Shown piece by piece: positions 7,463 to 15,658 of a stretch of DNA of 64,000 nt (the stretch's first letter is position 1; each line of letters starts with the position of its first letter). The DNA is from Granulicella sapmiensis. GTDB taxonomy: Bacteria; Acidobacteriota; Terriglobia; Terriglobales; Acidobacteriaceae. The position numbers and the translations under genes are program-made. The stretch lies in the NCBI GenBank assembly GCA_026225395.1, contig JAMFSR010000026.1, positions 124,001 to 188,000 of the forward strand, given 5' to 3'. The notes beneath the pieces were generated by a model that was given only the letters and a program-made list of their open reading frames with translations, was not told where the DNA came from and made no database searches.

Positions 7463-9196
7463 TTAGTTGGCGCTATTGGACTCGGCATCCATATAGGCGA
7501 CGTCAAGCACGGTGCCCTGAATAGTGATGAGATAGTTGTCGATCTCGGAGCCATCGGTGGTGTTGAACGCATGGATCTGACCGCCATAGGCGGTGAAGAC
7601 CTTCAGGTAGTTCTGCACCCAGCAAAGACCGGTTAGATCGCCGTAGTAGCTGGCGTTCAGATTGGTGTTCGGATAGAGCAGCGGCAGGTTGGTGGAGGTC
7701 GCCACGCCGTTGATCGTCTGCGTCGTGTTGTTATTGGGGGTCACGATGGGAATGATCTGGACGGGTGTGACGGGACCTGCGTTGACCCAGACGACGCTGC
7801 CGTCCGTTGTGGCGTTATCAAGTGTGGCGTTCCACGTGGGAGCGCTCTTGCCCGATGTTCCACCGGTGAGGACTACCTGTACATTGGTGCCGTCGGTCAC
7901 GGTGTTCCCCGGACCGTAAGCCTGATTGGCAACCCACGAGAGCAGCGGAACGTTGCCACCGGTGGTGAAGCGTGTGAGGCAGTTGTAGTTCGCCGCCTGG
8001 GTGGTGCCACCTGCCGCATAGGCGGCTGCACGCACCCCCGTGGCGCAATGATTGGAGCCGATCCACAAAGTGTTGTTGTCGGCGAAGAGCATCTTGGTGT
8101 GGGTACCGTCAGATATGCTGTAGGGCGTACCGACGGTATAGGTGCTCAGGTTCAGCAGCGATAGATTGCCGGCGAAGAGACCGCTGGACTGGAGTTGTTG
8201 GCCGGAGAGATACAGAGTACTTCCGTCGGAGACTGCGGCCGTGACGCCACCGGGTACAGGAATCGGATTCGCTACCGGAAGCGTAGCGAGCGGTGAGGGT
8301 GCTGTGGTGCTCAGCGGATTGACCGTGGGCACGTTGGTCATAATCAGTGACCCTTCCTGCAGGATGGCTACTCCGGCCGTTGTACCACCGCACTCGGGAC
8401 CGCAGTTGAGGACGTATACGTAGTTGCCATCGCTGGAGAAGACAGCGTTGCTGGGGCGGTCATAGGCCGCGCCGGCGACACCGGTGCTGCTGGTATTGCC
8501 TACAGGGACCACGCAATAGACGGGAAGTAACAGAGGTTCGCAGTCGACGTACCCCGGCGGATAGGTGGGGGTGGTGGTCGCAGGTAGCTTCACCACGCGG
8601 TAGAGTGTGTTGGAGTTCCGCACCATGGCCAGAACGACCGTTCCACCCTGGTTGACGACAACCTTGTCGACGTTCGGAAGATTGAGATCGACACTGCCGT
8701 AGGAGCCCGCAAGACCAAGCACTCCGGAAGTCTCTGCCGCGCCGGCAAAAAGAACCCCGCCTGGCGCTGCTGCCACCGAGGGTGGATCCGCCCCGAAGGA
8801 TGCAGCAGAGCCGCTGGAGGACTCAGTGCTGTAATTGATCGTGCTCATTGATCCGTCGGTGTAGTTGAGAACGTATCCGGTCGTCTGTTCCGGGTAATTG
8901 ATGATGGTGATGGGATCGGCCGCCGAGAAGCCCTTGATGCTGAAAGAAGGGATGGTGTTCTGGACGTTGCTGCGAATGTCGCGCAGGCCGTCGAGAATCT
9001 CCAGACCGCCCTGGGAGCCATTAACCGTATAAGCTGCCATAACGCGCTGGAGCAAGCCGCTGGGCGGAATAGGCCGGCCAGCGTAGTTGGCCGCCGGCTC
9101 TCTGTAAATGATGTTGCCGCAAGCGGTCAGCGACAACGCTGCCGCAGCCAAGAGCAAGCCCGCTAAAAGCTGGGCAGGGAGACTTCTATTCTTCAA
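7463..9196 (-). CDS. Lipoprotein with YncE-like beta-propeller
   Basis: Predicted surface or periplasmic lipoprotein of 577 residues. The track ORF begins at 9514, but its first 106 residues run antisense into the methyltransferase gene and look random. TTG 9196 has GGAG 9 bases upstream and yields KNRSLPAQLLAGLLLAAAALSLTAC, a type II signal peptide. The body contains repeated propeller-like blades (GGVLFAGAAETSGVLGL, NAVFSSDGNYVYVLNCG, DGSTLYLSGQ). An embedded module WVANQAYGPGNTVTDGTNV...WNATLDNATTDGSVVW resembles a small carbohydrate-binding or tail-fibre-like repeat. Ligand is unknown. Confidence 0.75.
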   Translation of the reverse strand: MKNRSLPAQLLAGLLLAAAALSLTACGNIIYREPAANYAGRPIPPSGLLQRVMAAYTVNGSQGGLEILDGLRDIRSNVQNTIPSFSIKGFSAADPITIINYPEQTTGYVLNYTDGSMSTINYSTESSSGSAASFGADPPSVAAAPGGVLFAGAAETSGVLGLAGSYGSVDLNLPNVDKVVVNQGGTVVLAMVRNSNTLYRVVKLPATTTPTYPPGYVDCEPLLLPVYCVVPVGNTSSTGVAGAAYDRPSNAVFSSDGNYVYVLNCGPECGGTTAGVAILQEGSLIMTNVPTVNPLSTTAPSPLATLPVANPIPVPGGVTAAVSDGSTLYLSGQQLQSSGLFAGNLSLLNLSTYTVGTPYSISDGTHTKMLFADNNTLWIGSNHCATGVRAAAYAAGGTTQAANYNCLTRFTTGGNVPLLSWVANQAYGPGNTVTDGTNVQVVLTGGTSGKSAPTWNATLDNATTDGSVVWVNAGPVTPVQIIPIVTPNNNTTQTINGVATSTNLPLLYPNTNLNASYYGDLTGLCWVQNYLKVFTAYGGQIHAFNTTDGSEIDNYLITIQGTVLDVAYMDAESNSAN

Positions 9197-9364
9197 CGTG
9201 AACCACTCCAAACCGTCGCGCGACCGCAGCAAAATCGCTGCAATTGTCAGTTCTGAGTATAGCAAAGCGCGGATGCTCCGCTGGCGGCCAGGCAAGGGGC
9301 GCGAGCGCCCTGTTTGAGCCGGAGCGTTATACGATAAGGGATTAGGACAGGAAGCGAGAGACGA

Positions 9365-11245
9365 ATGGCAGCACCGATCGACAGGCTTTTCGACGGCGGC
9401 AGGGTATTGTGCGATGGCGCCATGGGCACCATGTTGTACAGCAATGGCGTGTTCATCAACCGCTGTTACGACGAACTGAATGTTTCGCAGCCGGAAACGG
9501 TACGGGCCGTGCATCAGCAGTATCTGCAGGCTGGCGCGGAAGTCATTGAGACCAACACCTTTGGCGCCAACTCATTCCGGTTGGAGCACTTCGGGCTGGG
9601 CGACAAGGTGCGGGAGTTCAACCTGGCCGGGGCAAAAATTGCGCGGCAAACGGTTGAGGCTATGCTGGAAAAGCAGGGCTCGGAGGCGTTCGTCGCGGGC
9701 GCGGTCGGCTCGCTGGGCGTTCGGTTGCAGCCTGTGGGAAACGTGACGCTGGAACAGGCACGAGCGGCATTTGCGGAGCAGATTAAGGCGCTGGCTGAGG
9801 GCGGCGTCGACTTGCTGATCGGCGAGACGATGATGTCGATCGACGAAGCAGAGCAGGTGGTGCTTGCGGCGCGAGACGTTGCGCCGCAACTAAAGGTCGT
9901 CATCATGATGACCGTGAATGAAGACGGCAACTGCTTGGATGGAACCACGCCGGAGATTGCAGCTGAACGGCTCACCGCAATTGGCGCGGATGCTGTGGGA
10001 TGCAACTGCAGTGCAGGGCCCGCGACGGTGCTGCGTGTGATCGAGCGCATGCGGTCCGCGACGAAGTTGCCATTAGTGGCGATGCCGAATGCAGGTCTGC
10101 CCACCAGCATCGAGGGGCGGAATATTTATCTGACTTCGCCGGAGTATATGGCGAGCTTTGCGCGCAAGTTCGTGCGCGCGGGCGCGAGTTGGATTGGCGG
10201 CTGCTGTGGGACGACGCCGGCGCATATCCGCGCGATGCGTGGTGCCTTGCGCGCCATGGATGCGCAGAGTGCGGCGGTCGATACGGCCAAAGAAACCGCA
10301 CCTGTAGTGGAGATCGTGAGTGAGCACCGCGTAGAACCGCCGGCGCTGCGCGACCGTTCAAAAATTGGACGAATGATCGCCGATGGCGAGTTCGTGACCA
10401 TGGTGGAGATCGTGCCGCCGAAGGGCTTCGATTGCGCAAAGGAGCTTTCAGGCGCAAAGCTGCTGAAGCAGTACGGCGTGCATGCGATTAACATTCCGGA
10501 CTCTCCGCGTGCGAGTGCTCGCATGAGCAACCAGAGCCTCTGTGTGCAGATCGAACAGAAGGTTGGGATAGAAACAATCCTGCACTACACGTGCCGAGAC
10601 CGCAATGTGTTGAGCATGCAGAGCGATCTGCTGGGCGCGGCTTCGATCGGGTTGAAGAACATCCTCTGCCTGACCGGCGACCCGCCGAAGATGGGGAATT
10701 ATCCGAATGCGACGGCTGTGTTCGATGTGGATGCGATCGGGTTGACGAACATCGTGCAGGGACTGAACCACGGGCTGGATATCGGCAAGAATCCAATTGG
10801 CGGCTCAACTGGCTTTACGATTTCGGTTGCTGCAAATCCGGGTGTTACGGATATTGACAACGAAGTGCGTCGGTTTGAATACAAGGTAGCGGCGGGCGCG
10901 GAGTTCTGCATCACACAGCCGGTCTTCGATCAGCGGCTGCTGGAGCAGTTTCTGCGACGGATTGAAGGCTTCCGCATTCCCGTAATCGCCGGCATCTGGC
11001 CGCTGACGAGTCTGCGCAACGCCGAGTTCATGAAGAACGATCTGAAGCTCAGCGTGCCGGATGAAATCTTTACACGCATGGCTGCGGCGAATGACAAAGA
11101 GGCTGCACTGGCTGAGGGCTTGAAGATTGCTCAGGAGATGCTCGAAGGTGTGCGCGCCGAAGTACAGGGCGTGCAGGTGAGTGCGCCGTTCAACAAGTTC
11201 ATGGCGGCGGTTGAAGTGCTTGGGCTCAATGAGGGGACGGCATAA
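9365..11245 (+). CDS. Bifunctional homocysteine S-methyltransferase / 5,10-methylenetetrahydrofolate reductase
   Basis: Fusion of two one-carbon enzymes. Residues 1-300 are a homocysteine methyltransferase domain (CDGAMGTMLYSNGV, IETNTFGAN, GCNCSAGP, and the zinc-binding cysteine pair in GGCCGTTPAH). Residues about 335-620 are a MetF-like TIM barrel (VEIVPPKGFD, LHYTCRDRN, LCLTGDPP, FCITQPVFD). This matches the YitJ-type architecture that couples methylene-THF reduction to methionine regeneration. At 626 residues it is full length. The stop overlaps the xseB start by one base (TAATG), so the two are coupled. I looked for a SAM or cobalamin riboswitch upstream and saw none. Confidence 0.92.
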   Translation: MAAPIDRLFDGGRVLCDGAMGTMLYSNGVFINRCYDELNVSQPETVRAVHQQYLQAGAEVIETNTFGANSFRLEHFGLGDKVREFNLAGAKIARQTVEAMLEKQGSEAFVAGAVGSLGVRLQPVGNVTLEQARAAFAEQIKALAEGGVDLLIGETMMSIDEAEQVVLAARDVAPQLKVVIMMTVNEDGNCLDGTTPEIAAERLTAIGADAVGCNCSAGPATVLRVIERMRSATKLPLVAMPNAGLPTSIEGRNIYLTSPEYMASFARKFVRAGASWIGGCCGTTPAHIRAMRGALRAMDAQSAAVDTAKETAPVVEIVSEHRVEPPALRDRSKIGRMIADGEFVTMVEIVPPKGFDCAKELSGAKLLKQYGVHAINIPDSPRASARMSNQSLCVQIEQKVGIETILHYTCRDRNVLSMQSDLLGAASIGLKNILCLTGDPPKMGNYPNATAVFDVDAIGLTNIVQGLNHGLDIGKNPIGGSTGFTISVAANPGVTDIDNEVRRFEYKVAAGAEFCITQPVFDQRLLEQFLRRIEGFRIPVIAGIWPLTSLRNAEFMKNDLKLSVPDEIFTRMAAANDKEAALAEGLKIAQEMLEGVRAEVQGVQVSAPFNKFMAAVEVLGLNEGTA

Positions 11246-11526
11246 TGGCTAGCTTTGAGGATCAGTTGGAAGAGTTGGAAAAGGTGGTTGCGCAACTGGA
11301 ACGCGGCGACCTCACGCTCGAAGACAGCGTCGGCCTGTTTGAGCGCGGCGTCCAGTTGTCAAACGCCTGCAAGACGCAACTCGCGAGCGCGGAGAGCCGA
11401 ATTCAGGTTCTTCTTGAGCCGAGTGAGACGGGGCCGGTGAAGTTGGGAGAGTTGGATGTCCCTGACGATGAGGCGGACGATGCCGATGAAGACATCGACG
11501 ATGATTTGGATGACGGCAGGATCTAA
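11245..11526 (+). CDS. xseB: Exodeoxyribonuclease VII small subunit
   Basis: Small subunit of the ssDNA exonuclease XseA-XseB. The core FEDQLEELEKVVAQLERGDLTLEDSVGLFERGVQLSNAC matches the coiled-coil XseB signature. An acidic tail (DDEADDADEDIDDDLDD, residues about 74-91) extends beyond the usual 75-80 residues. Its start overlaps the preceding stop (TAATG), implying translational coupling to the methyltransferase gene. xseA is not adjacent in this window, so the subunits are encoded apart. Confidence 0.9.
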   Translation: MASFEDQLEELEKVVAQLERGDLTLEDSVGLFERGVQLSNACKTQLASAESRIQVLLEPSETGPVKLGELDVPDDEADDADEDIDDDLDDGRI

Positions 11527-11585
11527 GGGTCGACCGTTTTGGGGCTTGGAGACGGAAAGGTGATTGAAGAAGACAGGAAACGAGG

Positions 11586-11602
11586 AGTAGGATTAACCTA
11601 CT
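11586..11602 (+). promoter_or_regulatory. Hairpin overlapping the ribosome-binding site of the 46-aa ORF
   Basis: AGTAGG (11586-11591) and CCTACT (11597-11602) form a 6-bp stem with loop ATTAA. It abuts ATG 11603 and its left arm overlaps AGGAG (11583-11587). It could be a translational control element or an operator for autoregulation. Confidence 0.4.
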
Positions 11603-11743
11603 ATGGATCCTCAAGTAGACATCCAAAAGTTTGCGGAGAAACTCGTGAAGGCCGGTCGCGAGGGCGTGGCGTGGGAACGCCAGAAGCTCGAGTGGATTCT
11701 TGAGCAAAAGAAAAAGGCGGCGGAAACGAGCAACGCTGCGTGA
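11603..11743 (+). CDS. 46-aa ORF, putative antitoxin-like partner of zeta-like kinase
   Basis: Too short for the ORF track. Translation begins MDPQVDIQKFAEKLVKAG and ends KKKAAETSNAA; it is charged and probably helical. AGGAG lies 15 bases upstream of the ATG, inside a small hairpin. Its TGA overlaps the GTG start of the kinase (GTGA), the typical tight coupling of toxin-antitoxin pairs. I do not recognise the family. Assigning it as an antitoxin rests on position, size and coupling alone; it could equally be an accessory leader. Confidence 0.6.
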   Translation: MDPQVDIQKFAEKLVKAGREGVAWERQKLEWILEQKKKAAETSNAA

Positions 11744-12309
11744 AGCCACCTGTCCTGACGATCCTTGCAGGATCGAATGGTTCCGGAAAAAGTACGCTTA
11801 CCTCATCGGTCCGTGAAGAATTTCAGCAGGCTCCGATCCTTGATCCGGATGCAATTGCTAAATCTATTCGCGATACGCTGCCGGGACCTGATTCTGACAT
11901 CGAGGCAGGCAAGAGAGTTCTTCGGCGCGCAGAAGAACTTATTGCGTCGAGCCAAAGTTTCACCGTCGAAACGACCCTTTCGGGAAGTACTTATCTTCGG
12001 ATGGCTGCGCGAGCAAAAGATGCTGGCTTTTTGATTGCAGTTATCTTCGTTGGAACAAACTCCGTCGAGATCAATATTGAACGCGTAAAAGCGCGGGTTC
12101 AAAAAGGTGGCCACGACGTTCCTGAGGATGATCAGCGACGGCGTTATCCAAGGACGCTTGCAAATATGAAGAAGTTGTTGCCGCTTGCCGACCTTGTCGT
12201 GATTCTCGACAATTCAAGTCAGCAGGGATATTCGCTTGTGGCGGCTGGACATCGCGGCTTTATGTCTTGGAATGAGCCGATTCCCGAGTGGGCTCGGCAT
12301 CTTCGATGA
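11740..12309 (+). CDS. Zeta-toxin-like P-loop kinase (COG4185-type)
   Basis: A 189-residue P-loop protein. Walker A is AGSNGSGKST (residues 10-19). LDPDAIAKSIRD and FTVETTLSG correspond to the substrate-binding and ESTL-like motifs of zeta/PezT-type kinases. RVKARVQKGGHDVPEDDQRRRY is the arginine-rich segment typical of the COG4185 group of predicted kinases. Zeta toxins phosphorylate UDP-N-acetylamino sugars and block peptidoglycan synthesis; whether this protein does so is inference. The GTG start overlaps the 46-aa ORF by 4 bases. AT content is locally higher than in the flanking genes, consistent with acquisition. Confidence 0.8.
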   Translation: MKPPVLTILAGSNGSGKSTLTSSVREEFQQAPILDPDAIAKSIRDTLPGPDSDIEAGKRVLRRAEELIASSQSFTVETTLSGSTYLRMAARAKDAGFLIAVIFVGTNSVEINIERVKARVQKGGHDVPEDDQRRRYPRTLANMKKLLPLADLVVILDNSSQQGYSLVAAGHRGFMSWNEPIPEWARHLR

Positions 12310-12322
12310 ACCGAACTGAAAC

Positions 12323-13327
12323 TTAGCGATCCCGGGTGGTGACGAAGCCCGGCACCCATAGCAGAGCGCGCTTGTAGTCGCTATCGGGAAGCTCGGAGAT
12401 GGACTGGCGGGCGGCTTCGGCGTAGGCGCAGGCGGTGTCCATGGCGTAGGCCAGGGACTCGTGGCGTTGCAGGATTTCCAGGATGTCCGCGTGGGCTACA
12501 CGGACGAAACTGCGATCGGCGAGGACGGTACGGATGGCTTCGCGATCGGCACCGGTGCCGCGTTCTAGTGCGTGGATGACAGCTAGCGTGGCTTTGCCTT
12601 CGCGGAGGTCGGAGGCGGTGGGCTTGCCGAGAACGTCGTCCTGTGCGGTTAGATCGAGAACGTCGTCGACGATCTGGAAGGCCAGGCCGAGGTTGCGGCC
12701 GTACTCCCCAAGAGCTTCTTCGTAGGGGGCTTCATCGGGCAGAGCATTGGGGCTTTCGATCACCGCGCCCAACTGCATGGAGACCTTGAAGAGGCACGCG
12801 GTCTTGCGATAGATCAGGTCGAAGTACTCTTCCTCATTGATCAGGTGACCGAGCTTTTCCATCTGCAGCAGCTCGCCTTCGACCATCTGCTGGGTGAGGG
12901 TGATGAGGAGGTCGAGGATGCGGAAGTTGCGTTCGGCAAGCGCGGTCTGAAAGCTCTGCATGTAGAGCCAATCGCCGGCGAGGACGCATTTGGCGTTGCC
13001 CCAGGTGGTATTCGAGGACGGCCGGCCGCGGCGGGTGTTGGCTTCGTCAATGATGTCGTCGTGAACGAGCGTGGCCGTGTGAAGCATCTCGACGACTGCT
13101 CCAAGACGGATGCGGGCTTCCGAGGTTGAACCAACAGCCTGGGATGAGAGAAGCAGCAACAGTGGGCGGATGCGTTTACCGCCGCCGGCGATGAGGTAGT
13201 TTGCGATGTCTGTGACGACGGCGACGGGCGAGTCCGACTGTAGGGCGAACTCGCGCTCGATGGCGGCAAGGTCGTCGCGCAGAAGGTCGAACACCTCTGC
13301 TGCAGTCGCGATGGAAAGGGAACTCAC
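12323..13327 (-). CDS. Trans-polyprenyl diphosphate synthase
   Basis: Chain-elongating prenyltransferase making long polyprenyl diphosphates, probably for the quinone side chain (octaprenyl/solanesyl type). It has the two aspartate motifs: LVHDDIIDEANTRRG (first, DDxxD) and FQIVDDVLDLTA (second), plus GGGKRIRPLL. The track ORF reaches 13525, but its N-terminal ~66 residues overlap yajQ and look random. GTG 13327 gives SSLSIATAAEVFDLLRDDL, a normal family start, at 334 residues. No strong RBS is visible. It follows yajQ and tatD on the minus strand, likely one transcript. Confidence 0.88.
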   Translation of the reverse strand: MSSLSIATAAEVFDLLRDDLAAIEREFALQSDSPVAVVTDIANYLIAGGGKRIRPLLLLLSSQAVGSTSEARIRLGAVVEMLHTATLVHDDIIDEANTRRGRPSSNTTWGNAKCVLAGDWLYMQSFQTALAERNFRILDLLITLTQQMVEGELLQMEKLGHLINEEEYFDLIYRKTACLFKVSMQLGAVIESPNALPDEAPYEEALGEYGRNLGLAFQIVDDVLDLTAQDDVLGKPTASDLREGKATLAVIHALERGTGADREAIRTVLADRSFVRVAHADILEILQRHESLAYAMDTACAYAEAARQSISELPDSDYKRALLWVPGFVTTRDR

Positions 13328-13439
13328 GCTGGAGTTAAGAGTAGCAGGTGCGGAGGATGTAGTGGAGTTCCATAAAGAGTGAACCCCATTCCTGCGCAAA
13401 GATCGAACAGAAATGGGGGATGATGTGAAAGCGATGTGG

Positions 13440-13940
13440 TTAGTTGGAGCGGAAGTTGGTGAACTGCAACTCGACGCCGAAGTCCTTGCCACGCAGCATG
13501 CCCATGATCTCTTGTAGCGTGTCACGGTCCTTGCTGGTTACTCGTACCGTATCGCCCTGAATGCTCGCGTTAGCCTTCAGTTTGGCATCCTTAACGGCTG
13601 CGGCGACCTTCTTCGCGGGCTCGCCGGAGAGACCCTGCTTGAGCTTGATCTTCTGGCGGACCGAGGAGTTCGTGGCGGGCTCGATCTTCTCGTACTCAAG
13701 GTTCTTGAGCGAGACGCCGCGCTTGACGAGCTTTTGGCCGAGGATTTCGATGACGGCTTTGAGCGTGTACTCATCCTGCGAAGCGAGCTGGATGGCTTCT
13801 TCCTTCTCGAGGGTGATGGTGGACTTGGAGTTCTTGAGGTCAAAGCGGGCGTTGACTTCTTTGCTCGCCTGGTCAATGGCGTTCTTGACTTCCTGGATAT
13901 CTACTTTGCTGACTACGTCGAAGCTTTGATCTGCTGGCAT
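13440..13940 (-). CDS. YajQ-family nucleotide (c-di-GMP)-binding protein
   Basis: YajQ/DUF520 family. Homologues bind cyclic di-GMP and act with transcription factors; others were described as nucleotide-binding proteins. The N-terminus SFDVVSKVDIQEVKNAIDQA and the middle NARFDLKNSKSTITLEKEEAIQL are near-invariant family blocks. The C-terminus GKDFGVELQFTNFR is also diagnostic. Length (166) is typical. It lies between tatD (42 bases upstream) and the prenyl synthase. Partner regulators are not evident nearby. Confidence 0.92.
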   Translation of the reverse strand: MPADQSFDVVSKVDIQEVKNAIDQASKEVNARFDLKNSKSTITLEKEEAIQLASQDEYTLKAVIEILGQKLVKRGVSLKNLEYEKIEPATNSSVRQKIKLKQGLSGEPAKKVAAAVKDAKLKANASIQGDTVRVTSKDRDTLQEIMGMLRGKDFGVELQFTNFRSN

Positions 13941-13982
13941 GTCTGGTCCTTCTCGTTTATCGAATTCCTGTCGGTGCTTATT

Positions 13983-14810
13983 CTATGCTGCGCTGGCGGT
14001 GGGAAAGAGCGTGTAGAAGTTGGATGTTGTTTGGTGCGCGATAGCTTCCGGTGTGGTGCCGCGGAGTTCGGCGAGGAATTTTGCGGTGAGTGCGGTGTTG
14101 GCGGGCTGGTTTTGCTGGCCGCGTAGGGGGATCGGGGTGAGGAAGGGGGCATCGGTTTCGACGAGGATGCGGTCGGCGGGGGCGGATGCTGCGATGGCCT
14201 GGATGGTGGTGGATTTTGGGTAGGTGAGGTTGCCGGCGAAGCTCAGGTAGAAGCCGGCGGCTAACGAGGCGCTGGCCTGGGCTTCGTTGCCGGAAAAGCA
14301 GTGCATGATGCCGGGAAGTCCGGTGGGTGTCCAGTGCTCGGCGATGAGGCGCAGGAGATCGGTCCAGGCGTCAGCCGGTTCGTACCTGGCCTTGGCGGCG
14401 GGGATGGCTAGCTCGCTGGTGCGGCAGTGGATGGTGATGGGCTTCTGCGCGGCGGCGGCGACCTTGAGCTGGGCGATGAAGGCGGCTTGCTGTGTGGGGA
14501 TGTCCGGGTTGTCGAGGTGGTAGTAGTCGAGGCCGATTTCGCCGATGGCGATGCAGCGCGGATCTGCGGCTAGTTTTTCCAGTTTGGCGAGATTTTCGGG
14601 GGTGGCCTGGTGGGCTTCCTGGGGATGGATGCCGGCAGTGGCGAAGATCTCGGGGTGCTGGTTGGCGAGGTCGAGGGCTACGTGCATGTCGGCGGGACCG
14701 CTGCCGATGCCGATGGCGAGGAGTTTGTCGACGCCCGACGCGTGGGCGTTGGCGAGGATCTCGGAGAGGTTTTCGTAGTCGTCCAGATGGCAGTGTGAGT
14801 CGATGAGCAT
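13983..14810 (-). CDS. TatD-family metal-dependent DNase
   Basis: TatD-type amidohydrolase-fold nuclease/3'-5' exonuclease. Motifs: DSHCHLDDY (metal ligands HxH), IGEIGLDYY, ITIHCRTSE, MHCFSGN, and LVETDAPFLTP near the C-terminus. Length (275) is normal. The start ATG 14810 has no Shine-Dalgarno. The bases just upstream on the minus strand belong to a heptamer repeat array (14816-14836). It is first gene of the tatD-yajQ-prenyl synthase run. Confidence 0.9.
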   Translation of the reverse strand: MLIDSHCHLDDYENLSEILANAHASGVDKLLAIGIGSGPADMHVALDLANQHPEIFATAGIHPQEAHQATPENLAKLEKLAADPRCIAIGEIGLDYYHLDNPDIPTQQAAFIAQLKVAAAAQKPITIHCRTSELAIPAAKARYEPADAWTDLLRLIAEHWTPTGLPGIMHCFSGNEAQASASLAAGFYLSFAGNLTYPKSTTIQAIAASAPADRILVETDAPFLTPIPLRGQQNQPANTALTAKFLAELRGTTPEAIAHQTTSNFYTLFPTASAA

Positions 14811-15123
14811 AAGGCAGAGTGTAAAGGGTAGATACCCCCTCCCCCCTATGTAGCGGGTATCTTGTGGCTAAGCCGTTTAGAATGTGCGGCTCCAGGGCAG
14901 GGATATCTCGCAAGCGACTGAAGCCAAGCGGGTTACGTGCAAAATATTGCAAATAAAGGGCGTTAGGGGCAGCCCGAGTGGGGGTAGAACACACCGGCTT
15001 CCTTTTTTGCCCCTGCTTAATATTGTAAAGATTTGCGGGAGTAAATATGCCACGTCTATCCCTTTGCGGGTCATGGGTTTAGCTCATGAAGGGGCTTGAC
15101 AAGAATTTCCAGCTTTTGGAGTT
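14811..15123. other. 313-base divergent intergenic region
   Basis: Between tatD (minus) and a cupin gene (plus). It holds a short heptamer array (14816-14836), a dyad AGATACCC (14830-14837)/GGGTATCT (14855-14862), and a TTGACA at 15096-15101 without a well-spaced -10. No coding sequence with support was found. Confidence 0.5.
14816..14836 (+). repeat. Heptamer array 1 (3 units)
   Basis: AGAGTGT-AAAGGGT-AGATACC, 6 bases upstream of the tatD start codon. It shares GCAGAGTGTA with arrays at 25176 and 28785. Confidence 0.55.
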
Positions 15124-15126
15124 ATG

Positions 15127-15600
15127 ATGGCGGGCATGAGTGGAATGACACGACGGGAAGTTCTGGTGAGCGGAGCGGCGATGGCGGTGGCCGGTGGGCG
15201 GTCGATTGATGGACAGAGTGCGGTGACGCCGCTGGTGGGCGCGGGCGATTTTGCGAGTGGATCGAAGGTGTTTTCGATGGCTGCTGTGGCGGCGACGAAG
15301 AATGCCAATGGATCGGAGAGGAAGTCAGTGCTCGACGGGAGACTGGCGACCGGGGAAGTAGTCGCCATGCATGAGAGCTGGGCGCCGGAGGGGACGGTGG
15401 TGGTGCCGCACAGGATTTCGCACTCGGAGATTCTTGTGGTGCTCGAAGGGACGATGGCGTTTGAGCACGATGGAAAGGCCGATAAGGCCGAGGCGGGTGA
15501 TGTTGTTTATGTGGCCTATGGGACGACTCATGCGGTGAAGAATGGCGGGAACGGGACGCTGAGGTTTATGGTTGTGGCCGTGGGTGGGGATGTGAAGTGA
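15127..15600 (+). CDS. TAT-exported cupin protein, copy 1
   Basis: Small exported cupin of 157 residues. The twin-arginine start MTRREVLVSGAAMAVAGG suggests TAT export. The cupin barrel shows HRISHSEILVVLEGTMAFEHDGK...AGDVVYVAYGTTHAVKNGG, retaining HxxxxxE and a distal H as metal-ligand candidates. ATG 15127 is preferred over ATG 15124 because GGAG (15118-15121) then has a 5-base spacer. It is paired with a second cupin 58 bases downstream, with a heptamer array between. Substrate unknown. Confidence 0.8.
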   Translation: MAGMSGMTRREVLVSGAAMAVAGGRSIDGQSAVTPLVGAGDFASGSKVFSMAAVAATKNANGSERKSVLDGRLATGEVVAMHESWAPEGTVVVPHRISHSEILVVLEGTMAFEHDGKADKAEAGDVVYVAYGTTHAVKNGGNGTLRFMVVAVGGDVK

Positions 15601-15605
15601 AAAGC

Positions 15606-15640
15606 AGGTTTTAGGTTTCAGGTTCTAGGTTCTAGGTTTG
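15606..15640 (+). repeat. Heptamer array 2 (5 units)
   Basis: AGGTTTT-AGGTTTC-AGGTTCT-AGGTTCT-AGGTTTG between the two cupin genes. The first two units and the preceding C (CAGGTTTTAGGTTTC) are identical to the start of the array at 22882. Confidence 0.8.
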
Positions 15641-15658
15641 GGGATTGGAGAGTGTGAG

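Noticed and set aside
9197-9364. SAM or cobalamin riboswitch before the methyltransferase gene
   Set aside because: No conserved core elements recognised in the 168-base leader.
9197-9514. N-terminal extension of the beta-propeller ORF
   Set aside because: It runs antisense into the methyltransferase start and lacks a signal; TTG 9196 gives an RBS and a lipoprotein signal.
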